Source: Guyanagaster necrorhizus
Taxonomy: Eukaryota; Basidiomycota; Agaricomycetes; Agaricales; Physalacriaceae
Direction of reading: 5' to 3'
Length of the DNA stretch: 64,000 nt
Assembly (NCBI RefSeq): GCF_019112545.1
Contig: NW_025064893.1
Location: forward strand, 493,829 to 557,828
In this document: positions 23,497 through 34,664 of the stretch, piece after piece
Numbering within the stretch: position 1 is the stretch's first letter
How the letters are laid out: each line of letters begins with the position of its first letter
Notes under the pieces: generated by a model
What the model saw: the letters and a program-made list of their open reading frames with translations, nothing else
Told to the model about the DNA's origin: nothing
The model's database searches: none
Position numbers and translations under genes: made by a program

Positions 23497-24304
23497 ATAC
23501 GAATAATCCAGCATCGCCTCGGAAGTTGTCTATAGAACAGTTTTAAGCGATCCATTTGCAGTATGAGCATGAAAATGCGCACTTTGATGGCTTTCGGTAT
23601 GGAATACAGCCGTCTCCGCTGTAGCGTCGATTTTGAGCCGAAAAGAAAAACGACGGACGGATGACAGTGGTTTGCCGAATTTCAGGTCACCGGACCGGTC
23701 GATCCTCTCTGGCGCGGCGTTGTCCGTGTCCTTTCTACGAGGATACATCATGCAGATGAAGCTCTATCACGACCGAGTCCATTCCTTTATCGCTCGCTCG
23801 TGCTCTCCGGAATTGAGATATTACGACGCCGCAACCCTACGAGAGGTTCATGGCAAGCGTTGATGTGAAGCGGATAGTTCGAGAGCTTTGATCGTGTATA
23901 TTCATTCACCTATGAACTTCCAATTCTGTGACCCTGTCCTATGCTTTTGGAAACATATACGTATATCTCAGTTTCTCTTTGAGTACTCATGCGCGTTTCT
24001 CATGACATCAAAGTCAATACTTAGGTCGCGCCATTGCTTCGAGCGTGGCTATTTTTAAATTATTTTGCGAACTTTGCGAACTCAAGTAGTCACGGTCTCA
24101 AACAGAAACAGCTGCCAATTGCAAAAAATCACCGCTTTTCCATCTTAGACATGATAACCTATTGTGTGGTAGACTGCTCTAGACATGACACCACCCTCTC
24201 CACCTCTGACATGTGTCTTCGCACGCTCATCTTTCGATGCTATTAATGAACCTGTCTGAAAGAATTGGCTCTAGGAGTTGCGGGTTTACACAATTGATGG
24301 TTCG
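23497..24304. other. No gene that can be supported
   Basis: A plus-strand stretch near 23555-23600 reads QYEHENAHFDGFRY in one frame, which recalls the region before the heme loop in fungal P450s, but nothing around it confirms this. A short coding-like frame follows to 23863. The rest shows no pattern. Confidence 0.35.
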
Positions 24305-24625
24305 TCAACGAGTTTCACAGAACAGCAAAGCGGTGCACGGTCTTACTGATATGTGGGTCACAATCATATCTTCGACAGCAGGAACAAGGAACAGAAGTTG
24401 TGGGTGTTCATGCTGAGAAGGAAAGGAATAAATGCCGACATCATTGATTACCAGTAAATGTTTACCAACCACACAGAAATATTCCTCCAACATGTTCCCC
24501 AAGCAAAATATATCAGTGGGAAATGAATTGCATCGGTCACCCTCTTTCGACCCAATATATTCCGGAACGTAACGATTTCTACACTTAGAGATAGGTGGTA
24601 CGCGCAGATTCCCTAGAATCCCCGT
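24305..24625 (-). pseudogene. Kinase-like protein fragment, paralogue of 35477-36619
   Basis: Minus-strand pieces: RYVPEYIGSKEGDRCNSFPT, DIFCLGNMLEEYF, a likely intron with GT at the end of EEYF and AG before HPQL, then FLVPAVEDMIV. These align with NHYVPECIGSKEGDRCN, GNMLEEYFR and FLVPLVDDMIQ of the pseudogene at 35.5-36.1 kb. This is the C-lobe of a fungal kinase-like family that usually has DPFPTDVYYLGN here. The fragment keeps the FPTDIFCLGN part that is deleted in the other copy. No N-lobe is nearby. Confidence 0.65.
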
Positions 24626-24740
24626 CTGCTGAATCCAAAGTCTCCACGGTTGGAGACAAGAGCATCACCTTGAGGAGGGTCATCGTATTGGAGAAGGTAT
24701 GATTTCCTCGGAAGCGGGTGAGGAAACTGAGAGTGTCGTC

Positions 24741-25364
24741 CTAGATATCATGCCTATCGCAGGCCGGCCCTTTGAAGTAGACGGTACACATGACATGGAC
24801 TCTATCCAGCCTATCGAGAAACGCGGATCGGATGACGCTCATGCGCCGTTCGTGGAACTGGGCGAAGCGATAAAGGATCCTGAGGGAAGGGAGGTCGAGC
24901 TCCGGCATGTCTTCCTTGTGGGAGAATAGGGGCTCTGCCAGCACCTTGCTCGCTGCAATGTCAACTTCCCTTTTCCAATTGAGCTTGCAAGCGACGACAG
25001 AGGCATGCAATGGGCATATATCGATAAACTTCCTCAGTTGACTGGGAAGCCTTGTTACGTCGTTCATGAGGTATTTGTGCGTGTCTTCTGCGACCTGGTA
25101 GACCTCGGATACGTCAGCAAAAGAAGGATCGGGGATTAGGTAGCAGAAACGAAGGATTTTGTCGATGGTTTTGCTTCCTTCAGTCAGATCGACTACAGGC
25201 AAGGAGCCATCGCTCGGATCTTGGACTAAAGGAATTAAGTCTTGGAAGAAGGAAGACGCAAGGGAAAGGATGTTTTTGTGAGCGTAGAAATAAACACCAT
25301 CAGGTGATATTAGAAGGATATCTGATGTGGGATCAGAGTCGTCGAAGGGGAAAGGCGCGTTCAT
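24741..25364 (-). CDS. BTB/POZ domain protein
   Basis: 207 codons from ATG 25364: MNAPFPFDDSDPTSDILLIS, then DGVYFYAHKNILSLASSFFQ, VVDLTEGSKTIDKILRFCYL and a helical C-terminal part. This is the typical fungal BTB fold: a 'D.ILL.S.D...F..HK.IL' start, then a 'LTE....ID.ILRFCY' core. Such proteins often act as substrate adaptors for cullin-3 ligases, but many fungal members are uncharacterised. The frame stays open upstream to 25475, and an intron at about 25388-25532 with a further short 5' exon is possible; I chose the ATG just before the domain. No stops or frameshifts. Confidence 0.78.
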   Translation of the reverse strand: MNAPFPFDDSDPTSDILLISPDGVYFYAHKNILSLASSFFQDLIPLVQDPSDGSLPVVDLTEGSKTIDKILRFCYLIPDPSFADVSEVYQVAEDTHKYLMNDVTRLPSQLRKFIDICPLHASVVACKLNWKREVDIAASKVLAEPLFSHKEDMPELDLPSLRILYRFAQFHERRMSVIRSAFLDRLDRVHVMCTVYFKGPACDRHDI

Positions 25365-25479
25365 ATTCTTGTTCGGAGAGGAGGAACTTGGGTTGCTCAC
25401 TGCGGGAAAGACACAACAAGCAGGGAGAAAGAGTCGAAAAGTTAGGGGCAATACACGATCATGTAAATTGTGCATATAA

Positions 25480-27900
25480 GTAGTAGCTGGAACTAAGAGC
25501 TGTGCATTGCCAACTAAAGATACGGCTTACGAAGGCAGAGGCGAAGGAGGTAGAACGTAAGGATGTAGAAGGGAAGCCAACGACACCTCTACGACGCCGG
25601 CGGTGCTCCGCGCTATCATTGAAACCCCGGACACGACGGCAAACGTCAATGAAATTGTTTCCATGACATTTGAATGTGTTTCGCGATAGCTCTTCGTTTC
25701 TTTCGAATGGCGTGGTCACCCGGAGCCCTTGGAATATAAACTGCCTATACAGACAGGATGCACGCCATTGCGAGAAATAAGCCTCGCTTCGCCTCCTAGT
25801 CCGCTCATCCTTAATCGTAGCGACCGAGTGAAAGTCGCTATGTACCCCGAATTTCAGAGTGAGAGCTTTGTAGAGATTGCGACAGTCGCGTCGCCGATGG
25901 CTGAAACAACGCAATCAATGACTCGAAATAAAGAGTAACAGACCTGAGTTTCAGCCGCCAGGCCTAGATCTGAAATATCCTCTCAGTACCACTGCTCAAC
26001 ATATCCATGTTCTGCCAGCTCTAGTCCAAGTCTTGATGGTCCCCGGGCCTGTGTGCGTCCGACGGCGCCAAAGCAATCCAGTGTCCGTAATTATGATAAC
26101 AGGGCTTCGACTAGTCCGGCGATATACGAAGATTGGGTAATGCAAGAAATCGGTTCTGTAGATATGTGTGATTACGCCGGACGATGATTTAGCTGAGCTA
26201 TTGAAGGCAAAAGCAAATATATGTAGACGCACATGGCTCAGATACTACTTTTCTGCATCAGTTTTTTTTTTCCTTCTACATTCCGACAGATTTTAGTAAG
26301 AGGATGCCCGTGTAGCATTGAAACTGCCAGACTACTGACGATTCGAGAAATTCTCGAAAGTCACGAAAGACGGAATTCGAAAGGAAGGGGGGGTGGTTCA
26401 AGACGAAAAGATGGGACGATCACGGAGCCTTTGTTGTCTCCTACCCCCATCATTGATGCCTCCATGATCTGTTCTCTCGCGACCGGGCCCAAAATCGGTT
26501 ACCAGCTCTATCATGCAGGGCGAGCACTGAAAAGTTCTGACCTAGCTCCAGAAGAAGAGCGAGATCGACCTAGGCGAAGGGACGGAAAGAAGGGTTCGGG
26601 TAGAAGGGCTTCGGCAACGCAGGTACGCTGTGTGACCATTGTACTAAGGATACTAAGCTCATACATTTCGTATTGGGGGCCAGCCCCGCCGTACACGGAC
26701 GTTGCGAGCTTGGGATACACCACCGGCTTTGTCGAGGACGCCGGTATCAGCTCCACCACAAGGCCGATATCAAGCAGCCCCCTCTTATGTCCTGTGAAAA
26801 TTCGACGTGTACTGTGACCCGAAGGTCGTCAAGGATTAGGATCTACGGCAAAGCTATATTTTACCGGGATGAACCGTTACTGCATCTACCATCTACATCG
26901 AGTCCGGCCTCTTCCAGTGTCACCGATATCCCGCGGACCTTCTCGCATCAGAACCTACGAAGCGAAACTTGGCTGGGCTACCTAACAAGCCATAGAGCAT
27001 ATTTTTAAGGTTCCGTCTTCTGGGAGGTGGCTAACAGTCACTCAAAGCACAACTGGTGCCAGAGTGAAATGGCTATGCAGCTCGGTCCACGCTTTGTTCT
27101 GAAATGTTTCTTAACGCCCAATTTCACATTTCGACTCGCTACCCCTCCCTCTTCTGCTTCTACGCAGAGAGTCTGTGCTTCTCATGGATCATGAAAGGCC
27201 AACGTCATGGTAGACCATCCTCAACTCTTATCATCATGATGCTGCTTTTGTCGATATACCACCTCTCCTGAGCCTTTTCCTTAACCACGCTTTCCATCTC
27301 ACGCATGACTTTCTGGGGAGACGGTCGGTGCTATCGGCATTCCGGCGTTCATGTAAATACCCGTCTACTCGCAAAATTTAACTTGACAGTGACATGTGGA
27401 CGATCACGCCGCATGTTGGTAACTCTGTTTACCCCCCCCTGTGATGAGGCTTATCGGCAGCAGTTTCAAGGGCTTTTTGCGATGGGATTACGTCCGGCCG
27501 CTTCCATCATACCAAGTACACATTTCATTCGGGACTCGACACGTAGGACCCACCGAGTGCTATCCCTCTCTATTATGTTCGACTGACCACGGTTGTGGAA
27601 TTTTTCTATGATTGTATTGTTTGGATCGACCGTAGAAACTTGTTAAGGGTTTACTAGGGTTCGCTGTTCTGGCGTCTAAACAAATGAAACGGTCTAGGTC
27701 TATCTCAGACACTAGTTTTTGGTCTGGGAATGTCTTTCACGCCTTCATAAAAGAAAGGATCGTGATCACTTTCTGTGTGAACTGTCGGCTCTTCCTCTCT
27801 CCTAATATCCACATAGACACCAGTCTCGTCACCCCCCCTTCCCTTCAACAGACCACATCCCCAGCCGGTAGCGTCCATCTTGTTAGCTGATAATTCCCTG
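25480..27900. other. Host-like region without a recognised gene
   Basis: Open frames at 25459-25914 (minus) and 26233-26817 (plus, 194 codons) have no motif I recognise. CpG is not depleted, so this is probably unique host DNA containing promoters of the BTB and F-box genes and perhaps unidentified exons. Confidence 0.4.
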
Positions 27901-27911
27901 CCAACTTTCGG

Positions 27912-29149
27912 ATGTCCTTGAGTGCCTTTCATTATGGCGTCTTTCCGCAAGAGCTGACTGACTCCGTAATTGACTATTTGTGGGACGACCCAACTGCACT
28001 CAAATCATGCTCTCTCACCTCCCATGCATTCTACACCCGTACACGTATACACATATTCGGAAATATGGTTTTTAGCCGCAACTTTCCCTGCGACAAGTTT
28101 GTCGCCATGTGCCGTTCCTCCCCGCACATTCCTCGGGTGATCAAACATCTCACATTGAATAGTTGTTACGTGCCCCCAGACGATATAATCACCTTCATCA
28201 TATCCTCACTCACCAATGTCAAAACGCTCGCGATGAAGGATGTCTCCTGGATCTTCTGGATCACTGAACTGGTCAACCAACAGAACGTGTCATCATTTCC
28301 CTCTCTTCGCTCCCTATCCATTGATTTCCACCACAGCATCTACGCCTCTGTCTCCGAAGCACTCACCTTCATTCACCTACATCCTCGTATACGTCGTCTT
28401 GAATTGCTCTCAGTGCCATCTCTGGCTTCCATTAATACTGCATATGAATTGCCGGCGCGATTATCCCACCTCGAGAGCTTTTCTATCTCGTCCTCGGCGT
28501 TTAGTTCCCAGCTGAGTGACCTTATGCTAAACCCGAGAATTAGTGGCCTCTCCTTCAGTCATCTCCGCCTCTTTTCCATCTCCCTGCAAGATAGCTCGGA
28601 TATTCCCTTTGTCAGTGCGATCCTGAAAATGGCGTCCTGCACACTGGAGGAAGTTCATCTGATGCATCAATGTATGTTCATCTGACAGTTGCCGACCCGC
28701 GTCTCACATATCCATATCCAGCTTTGCGCCCAATATTATTGGACAACCTCAACATCTCCTGTCTCCGAAAAGTTACCATCACCTTCTCCCACCCCATATA
28801 CAACGAACGCCACTCCTCGACGATCAAGTCGTGGGGTAAATTGTTTGATAAACGCGCCAGCGAGGTGGAGGAGATCGTTGTGCGTACCGTCGTGTCAAGC
28901 CCCAGTCTCTTTGGCCATATGGACTATGGGGTTTGGTCAGCGTGGGATGCTACCCTATCGGCCTCGAGATCTCGGCTTCGGAGTTTGCTTTTTCAGCTGT
29001 TTTGCACCCCGATGCAGGCCAAGTCCATGGATGCGCTGCAGCAGGGGATAGAGGACCAGTTTCCGGTATTGAGAAGTCGGTCCTTGTTCCGGGTTGAGGT
29101 GAAGAGCAGAATTGATGCTGTATCTTTCATGAAGTTGCTGCAGCCATAG
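27912..29149 (+). CDS. F-box-like protein with degenerate leucine-rich repeats
   Basis: Exons 27912-28671 and 28722-29149 join through a 50-bp GT-AG intron to give 396 codons including the stop. The N-terminus FPQELTDSVIDYLWDDPTAL followed by KSCSLTSHAFYTRTRIHIFG is the usual F-box start of Agaricomycete 'P.EL.D.IID.L..D..AL..CSL' proteins, presumed to bind Skp1 in SCF ubiquitin ligases. The rest has spaced leucines (IKHLTLNSCYV, VKTLAMKDVSW, RSLSIDF, RRLELLSV, LESFSIS) like LRR-type substrate-recognition regions. The target is unknown. There is no stop or frameshift, so it may be active. Confidence 0.82.
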
Positions 29150-29634
29150 CGTATCGCAGAGATCCTATTAACTTGTCAGTGCCATAGTAAACCCATTGTT
29201 CCTCACACTACAATGCTGCGTAGAGTGTTGAATGTGGTTGTTGTATCTTGCTGGATGTCCTATTCAGAGGAGAGATGAGGGGTTTTCTGCCGTAGCTAAA
29301 TAAAATTTTTAAAAAATTCAGAAAAAGCTTGAACCAGAAGCACTGGGCGTACCGCGGCCCCCGTCGCGCGTGTCGAAGACACGTGTCAGAAACAAACATC
29401 ATCCCCGACGATCGATCATTTCACGCTTTCCTCTGCTCCAACAACATACAGACAAGGATGCTTTCTACAATATTCTCTGCATTAGTGTCTCGCTTGCCAT
29501 GCATTGTGCCAGATAGTCCACCGACACAGCTTCGCGTCATATCCCAAAAGGCGGCCTGCCGCCGGAATGAAATTGTATATCAATGCTATCCCTGCGAACT
29601 TTTTGCCAACTGGCACTGCTGCCTTCTACCTCCA
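29150..29634. other. Intergenic, nothing recognised
   Basis: Sequence between the F-box gene and the secreted-protein pseudogene. A short frame at 29329-29637 has no family features. Confidence 0.5.
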
Positions 29635-29989
29635 TGACAAAGGCGACAATTCTGCTCCTTTCGCTGTATCTTGCATCGTTCATCCTATCTAAGGAGATTT
29701 CCGAGCGTGGTGTGCCCTCTGCAGGCTATTACAACCCGGCCGACAGTGGGGGATCTATGCTAACGGTAGAGATAAGTCCCAGGATTCAAGCAATGAACCT
29801 ATGGCTCAAAGTCTGCGCAGAAGGTTGTACCTCAGACGCATCCAGACGGCCAACGGGAGCCGGTGAATGCTATTATATCGGGAAATTCCGACCAAGCTGT
29901 TCTTGCACAGCAAAGCATGGACAGAGGTCTAATGAACTATTTTCCGTAATTCTTGTTGGTCATCAAACAAAGTAAATAAGGCACTGAGG

Positions 29990-30185
29990 ACACTCATTGT
30001 TCTTACTGCCTATTGTCTCGGATTATTGTACCTTTTTAGGGCAGTGGCAATTAGTGCCACTGGGACTAGTCTAGTATATAAGTAGAGTACTTTTTGTACA
30101 GATGCCTCAGTCTGTTATGCTATGACATACAAAAGACTGAGTTTATCTACAGACTGGATTCTAAAAATTCTTGCATTCTACTCAC
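29990..30185 (+). repeat. Possible decayed LTR inside the secreted-protein pseudogene
   Basis: It lies where an intron of about 55 bp is expected and contains TATATAAG-like and downstream features typical of a copia LTR. Clear TG...CA ends and a target duplication could not be fixed. Confidence 0.3.
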
Positions 30186-30638
30186 TGCATGTCCCATTCA
30201 TTCCTACTTGAAAAAACATATCTTTACCATTTTCTGGGGAATGCTTAGATCAACATACCAGTAACTCACAGCAAGTTGATTCGGGAGACAGCAATGGTTT
30301 CCATATATTTTCAATTGGGTGGTGTCTTTTTACAATAATGCAGAGGTTTATATTTTATCAAAGAAAATGAAACAGCTGTGATGCAGTATAATTATGGTGA
30401 TCCTGCCTTGGGGTCTTGCACAGAGTCATTCAAGAGGGATGACCACTTTCAGTACTGGGTTCAGAACAGTAGTGAGGCTGACAGGTGAGTGCTCATGCAT
30501 CAGTTCAGTGTCCAGCTGCTGTATCTGATCTGAATTTCTTTTTTAGTGGTGCTATTTTCTTGGCTATATCTTATAAAACATCCTCAAGTGACCAGCACAA
30601 TATCATTGAAAACAGATATAACCTTGGCTGCAACTATG

Positions 30639-31075
30639 TGTTAGGCTCAAGCAACACGTGATGGACTGACACATGATAAACCAATGTGGCTTCACATTCG
30701 AGCCTTCCATCAGAGTTCACGCAGCGACAGTCCTGAGTGTTTCAAGGTGTAGGGAATAGCTCGAGAGTAGAATGAGAGTATATAAACTTTAGCTTGAAGC
30801 TGGGGTATTCCAGCAAGAGCTGTTGGTCTTAAATATTGTGCGGATGGTTCTAATAATACTACTACTAATTGTGCGTTTCTGTGTCCATAGTGCCCATTGT
30901 CCTTGAGCATCATTACTGTATATAAAAGGGATGCTTGTGCATTGTTGGACTTGATTGTTGAGACGACTGATGGGTGACCTAGTTGTGCTGAGCTAAGCTT
31001 TTCCTATGGTCTCATGCCTTTTGACTAAGCATGAATAGGGGTGGAAGAGAAAAGAAAAAAGGAGAAATCATAACA
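30639..31075 (-). repeat. Solo gypsy LTR, 437 bp
   Basis: Begins TGTTAGGCTC and ends ATCATAACA, related to the LTRs of elements A, B and C in the minus orientation. It is flanked by CTATG at 30634-30638 and 31076-31080. It contains the conserved stretch ACTTTAGCTTGAAGCTGGGG that holds the transcript-start/primer motif in the full elements. No internal region is left, so it arose by LTR-LTR recombination. Confidence 0.92.
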
Positions 31076-31428
31076 CTATGCTGTCAGCAACATTATCAGC
31101 TCCAAAATACCTACACTGTCCCTAACTGGTTCTACATCATTTTCTGGGTCATTATCCTCTCAGGGCTATACATACAAGACTGATATCATATATGTTATGG
31201 GACTCCTACCAAACACTAGCATTGGTATCAACTATAATCAATCTGTGTCCAATGATAGTGCAGTGAACACTGCAGATGGTCTCATCACAGTTTTCAATGT
31301 TTCTATTACAGAGAGACCTAGCAGTGCTAGTAACAAAGGCTCTGGTTTGAGGTATGCTCTTTCTCCTTTGCAAGATAAAGGCACTAGAACTCAAGTTTGT
31401 CATGCTAGTGACCTCAGGTCTAAAATAT

Positions 31429-33163
31429 GAACATTTCTTCTTGGCTTGTTCATAATTTTCTCTATTCCTTTGTGATGCTGGAAGTATCTTCTATATAAGA
31501 TTACACTCTGGGCACTGATATTATAGAAAATCAATTGATTGGACTGACTGTGTATGTTCATAATACTCTATATTACTTACTCAAAAAAAATTAGGATTCT
31601 GATACTTGCATACAATATGTTGCCCACTCACTGGATGTACACTGTACTCATTCTTGTGCATCCACTTCTACTTGTAGACCTATCAGTGCTTGCATTTCTC
31701 ACAGAGTTTTATTGGATCTCAATGCTTCACACTAGGGATAGTTCATCTGCATGATATTTCCTGTCAGTAACAGTGGTACAAATATATTGTTTATTGGTTG
31801 TACTCTCTAAACTTCACTGCATCATATTAAGCAGAGCTGCACTTGGAGTAAGAGTACAGAAAGGCCAAAGATGGTGATTAATTGCTGGAGACACAGGAAA
31901 TTTCAAAATAGGAAGAGATGAGTGCAAGATAACAATATGCTTCAGCTGCCACCTGTGCTGAAAAAAAGCATTGTTTCCAGGAGTGATGAGCTTGTGCAAG
32001 TAATACCCCTGCCAATGAGTTGCACAGTTATTAAACAACAAGTAGTAGATATGACAATGGGACAATAGTCATCTGTAGGGCAAAAGGTTTTCACAGACAG
32101 TATTTAAGACAGTATTATATGACAATATACCAAGTCTTTGGCTATCAGTGTTAGTACTGAAGTGGTAGTCACACCAAGAGTTTAAGAGTTTGATTGGTAT
32201 ATTGATCTTAGCTTGAGACTAGAGTGTATCACTATATACTACTGACTTAAATACTGTATAGAAAAGTCTTGGTGATCTCAAACCAAGCCTTGGCCAGGCA
32301 TGATTTAGAGGCTAAAATCATGATATTGTCATCTGACAAGGATGCTTAGTCTATTTATAGATTTAAATCAGTATTGACATGGATACAGAGACATAGACTA
32401 TTGCACTGTCTGATGAATTCAGTAAAGATGTAGTCATGGCAGTTCAAAAACAATAAGATCTCAACTCCTGAAGAGGACAATAAACTGAACTTGACTTTTA
32501 TATTCACCTTTATATCTGCTTTAATATTATTCTATATGCCAGCTGTAATAATATAAGAAGGCTTGTATATGAACATTTATCTCAGCAGAATCAGCATATA
32601 ACTATTGATTCCCACTCCATTGATCATGAATCATTTGGCTTTCATGATAATTCAGTCATAGCTGCTCATAAGATGCTAAATATTTTTTGTCACTTAGATG
32701 TTACAGGTCTTGGTGCTGGTCTATAAAGAAATGGTCAAAAATATATCTGGGATTATCACAGGATGAAAGAGACAAATATGAGCTGAGCAAGTCTTGTATT
32801 TGTAGGGCATTTATTATTATAAAAACTGTGCTTACATGATTGTAAGATATGTTGAAGCTATAGGCAATAACTGAATATATTTCTTATTTGGTGTGTATTA
32901 TATTGGCTTTATTGTCTGTCTATTTTTATTAATAACACTTAGTAACTGATATTCATAGATATGACTACATCCACTTACTACATATATGATGATAGAAATG
33001 CAGGCACAACAGGAGACTAAAGTCAGAACTGAAGTGATATATAGAAAATAAATAATATGGATCCATAAATAAAACATGCTTATCAATTCTTTAGTATAAT
33101 TGAACTCTGATCTATCTAGCTGAGCCTTAAGGATATCATCCTTATTGAAATTGCTTCCTTTAT
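31429..33163. other. AT-rich, CpG-poor decayed sequence
   Basis: At about 32080-32290 there is a diverged gypsy-LTR-like stretch (TTGATCTTAGCTTGAGACT followed by ACTTAAATACTGT). A minus-strand frame at 31814-32065 looks coding-like but is unknown to me. One member of a direct repeat lies at 32339-32468. Nothing else is identifiable. Confidence 0.45.
32339..32468 (+). repeat. Direct repeat, first copy (second at 35170-35296)
   Basis: About 130 bp starting AGGATGCTTAGTCTAT and ending ATCTCAACTCC; roughly nine in ten bases agree with the second copy. The pair brackets 2.7 kb that includes the membrane-protein gene. Confidence 0.75.
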
Positions 33164-34661
33164 CTATCCAGCTAGAGCTACCTGAGCCTCAGAGATAATG
33201 CTCTTGATGCTAATATCTTCTCTGAAGCCTTTCAACATATGATAGCCATGTCCTTCATCTCTCTCTCTCTGTAACTCAGAATCATCTTCACAGATGACAT
33301 CTTCTGAGTTGATGCCAACATCTGTCTGAGATTCTGCCAGAGTGTGATGAGAATATATGATATCTCTCTCCTGCTGGACCATCTCAGAGTCATCCTCTTG
33401 GATGCCACTATTATAGGCATTATCTTCTCCAGAATATGCAAGATTCTGATGGCCATACTTATCATCTATCCCCTGCTGAGATTCAAGATCAATGCTGATC
33501 ATAGAATCTTGCTGAGAAGTCTGGTCTCCAGAATGTGTTCCAAAGTGAAGTGAGCCTGAAATCACACTTCTCTGCCAAGAATCATCTGGATGAGCATGAC
33601 CTGCTGCAACACGCCCAACAAGAAGTGTTGGAGCAATTCCCTATATGATGTTTGTCAGATATAAAGACTGAAAAAGATTATAAACATACTCTTGTCATTA
33701 CTGCTAGAAATTCAAAGTATACTGCTATAGCAGAATTATGAGAGAAAAAGGCTATGTATAGAATCAAGCATATAGAATAAAGAGCTGATGATTCCATAAA
33801 GACTTCAATGATGTGGTGGTAAGCTCTGATTCCATCTGCTTGACTTCCTGCTTGTATAACAGTGATGATACGATAGATGATGAGCACTGTGCACCACAAT
33901 GTTGTTGCAAGAACAAAAGATGAATAGAGTACATCACTAATGATGTACTCTTCATAGTTGGTCTCTATATAGTCTTGATAGAGAAAATTAATTTTGAATG
34001 CTGTGAAAATTATTGTATAAATTAGCCAATCCTAAGAGATCAGAGAGATCTTACCAGTTGCAGAAAGAAGAAAAAGTACAGGAGGCAGAATGCTCAACCA
34101 GTGCTGACTCCAGACTATCCAACAGCGCCAAATCTATATTGGAATAATGGTAAGCAGCATTAAAAATTCTTATTGTCACACACACCATAACAGAATCTGC
34201 TAGAATAGTACAGATAATACCTGTTGTGCCTGTACCAATCATTATCATTGCTATAGGACTCTGAGAAAACATATATGCTGTCCAAAAGCTTTGTCCATTG
34301 TCTATAAAAATAGAATGGATGAATGACCAAGCAAGGGCAAAGTTGATAATGGTAAAAATGTAGAGGAGAGTTATAACAATGGTGATGCCAACTTGTCTGA
34401 TGTGCTGGGATTTGTTCATAACTGTGCCATTCACTTCAGCTTTTAAAGCATAGTAGAGTTAGAATGTTCTTCTCACAGACATTCCACAGTGTGACAGCAA
34501 TAATTCCAGTATATAATCCTGTGTAAAGCTCTGATTAAATACATGTATCTGAACAAATAAATATACATACCACTCAGTAGAGAGAAGAGTATCATTGAAT
34601 TCAGTTCAACATCAAGAATTTGATGTATAACATCTCTATCAGTGTCAGTCTGATTGGACAT
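33164..34661 (-). pseudogene. Multi-spanning membrane protein of an uncharacterised Agaricomycete family, one frameshift
   Basis: Exons on the minus strand: 34661-34571, 34518-34186, 34133-34055, 34000-33690 and 33640-33164, with GT-AG introns of 49-54 bp. Helix-like segments: YTGIIAVTLWN, ITIVITLLYIFTIINFALAW, a segment ending in TGIICTILADSVM, IWRCWIVWSQHWLSILPPVL, LYSSFVLATTLWCTVLIIYR and SALYSICLILYIAFF. The conserved end GIAPTLLVGRVAAGHAHPDD leads to an acidic, hydrophilic tail. The layout suggests seven helices with an internal tail, as in the many hypothetical receptors/transport-like proteins of mushrooms; no function is known to me. The summed exon length is one base over a multiple of three, and the frame shifts near 34445, so as written it is broken by one indel. 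Confidence 0.72.
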
Positions 34662-34664
34662 CAA

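Larger units (their letters stand above)
29635..31428 (+). pseudogene. Secreted-protein gene of an uncharacterised basidiomycete family, split by a solo LTR
   Basis: Starts with a signal-peptide-like MTKATILLLSLYLASFILSK, then RGVPSAGYYNPADSGGSMLT. After an intron (29766-29835) follow REPVNAIISGNSDQAVLAQQ and RGLMNYF. Then a long interruption up to about 30233, then GECLDQHTSN, intron 30297-30345, ETAVMQYNYGDPALGSC and FQYWVQNSSEAD, intron 30485-30546, SGAIFLAISYKTSSSDQHNI. At 30639-31075 a solo LTR interrupts; the frame resumes with IISSKIPTLSLT and GLLPNTSIGINYNQS to the stop. The family (GGSMLT, GEPLN.IISG, G.CLG.H) is known to me only as hypothetical secreted proteins. The LTR and the interrupted first half make it a pseudogene. 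Confidence 0.7.

Noticed and set aside
23555..23600. QYEHENAHFDGFRY-like reading, similar to a segment of fungal cytochrome P450s
   Set aside because: Only a short stretch, with stops around it and no heme-binding cysteine motif nearby.
25459..25914. 151-codon minus-strand frame upstream of the BTB gene
   Set aside because: Arginine- and serine-rich without motif; its join to the BTB frame gives the wrong phase, so it was not added as a 5' exon.
26233..26817. 194-codon plus-strand frame
   Set aside because: No recognisable domain, no paralogue in the window, and low-complexity basic segments.
31814..32065. Minus-strand frame with a protein-like HWQGYYLHKLITPGNNAF segment
   Set aside because: Looks like a decayed exon but I cannot name a family and see no partner exons.
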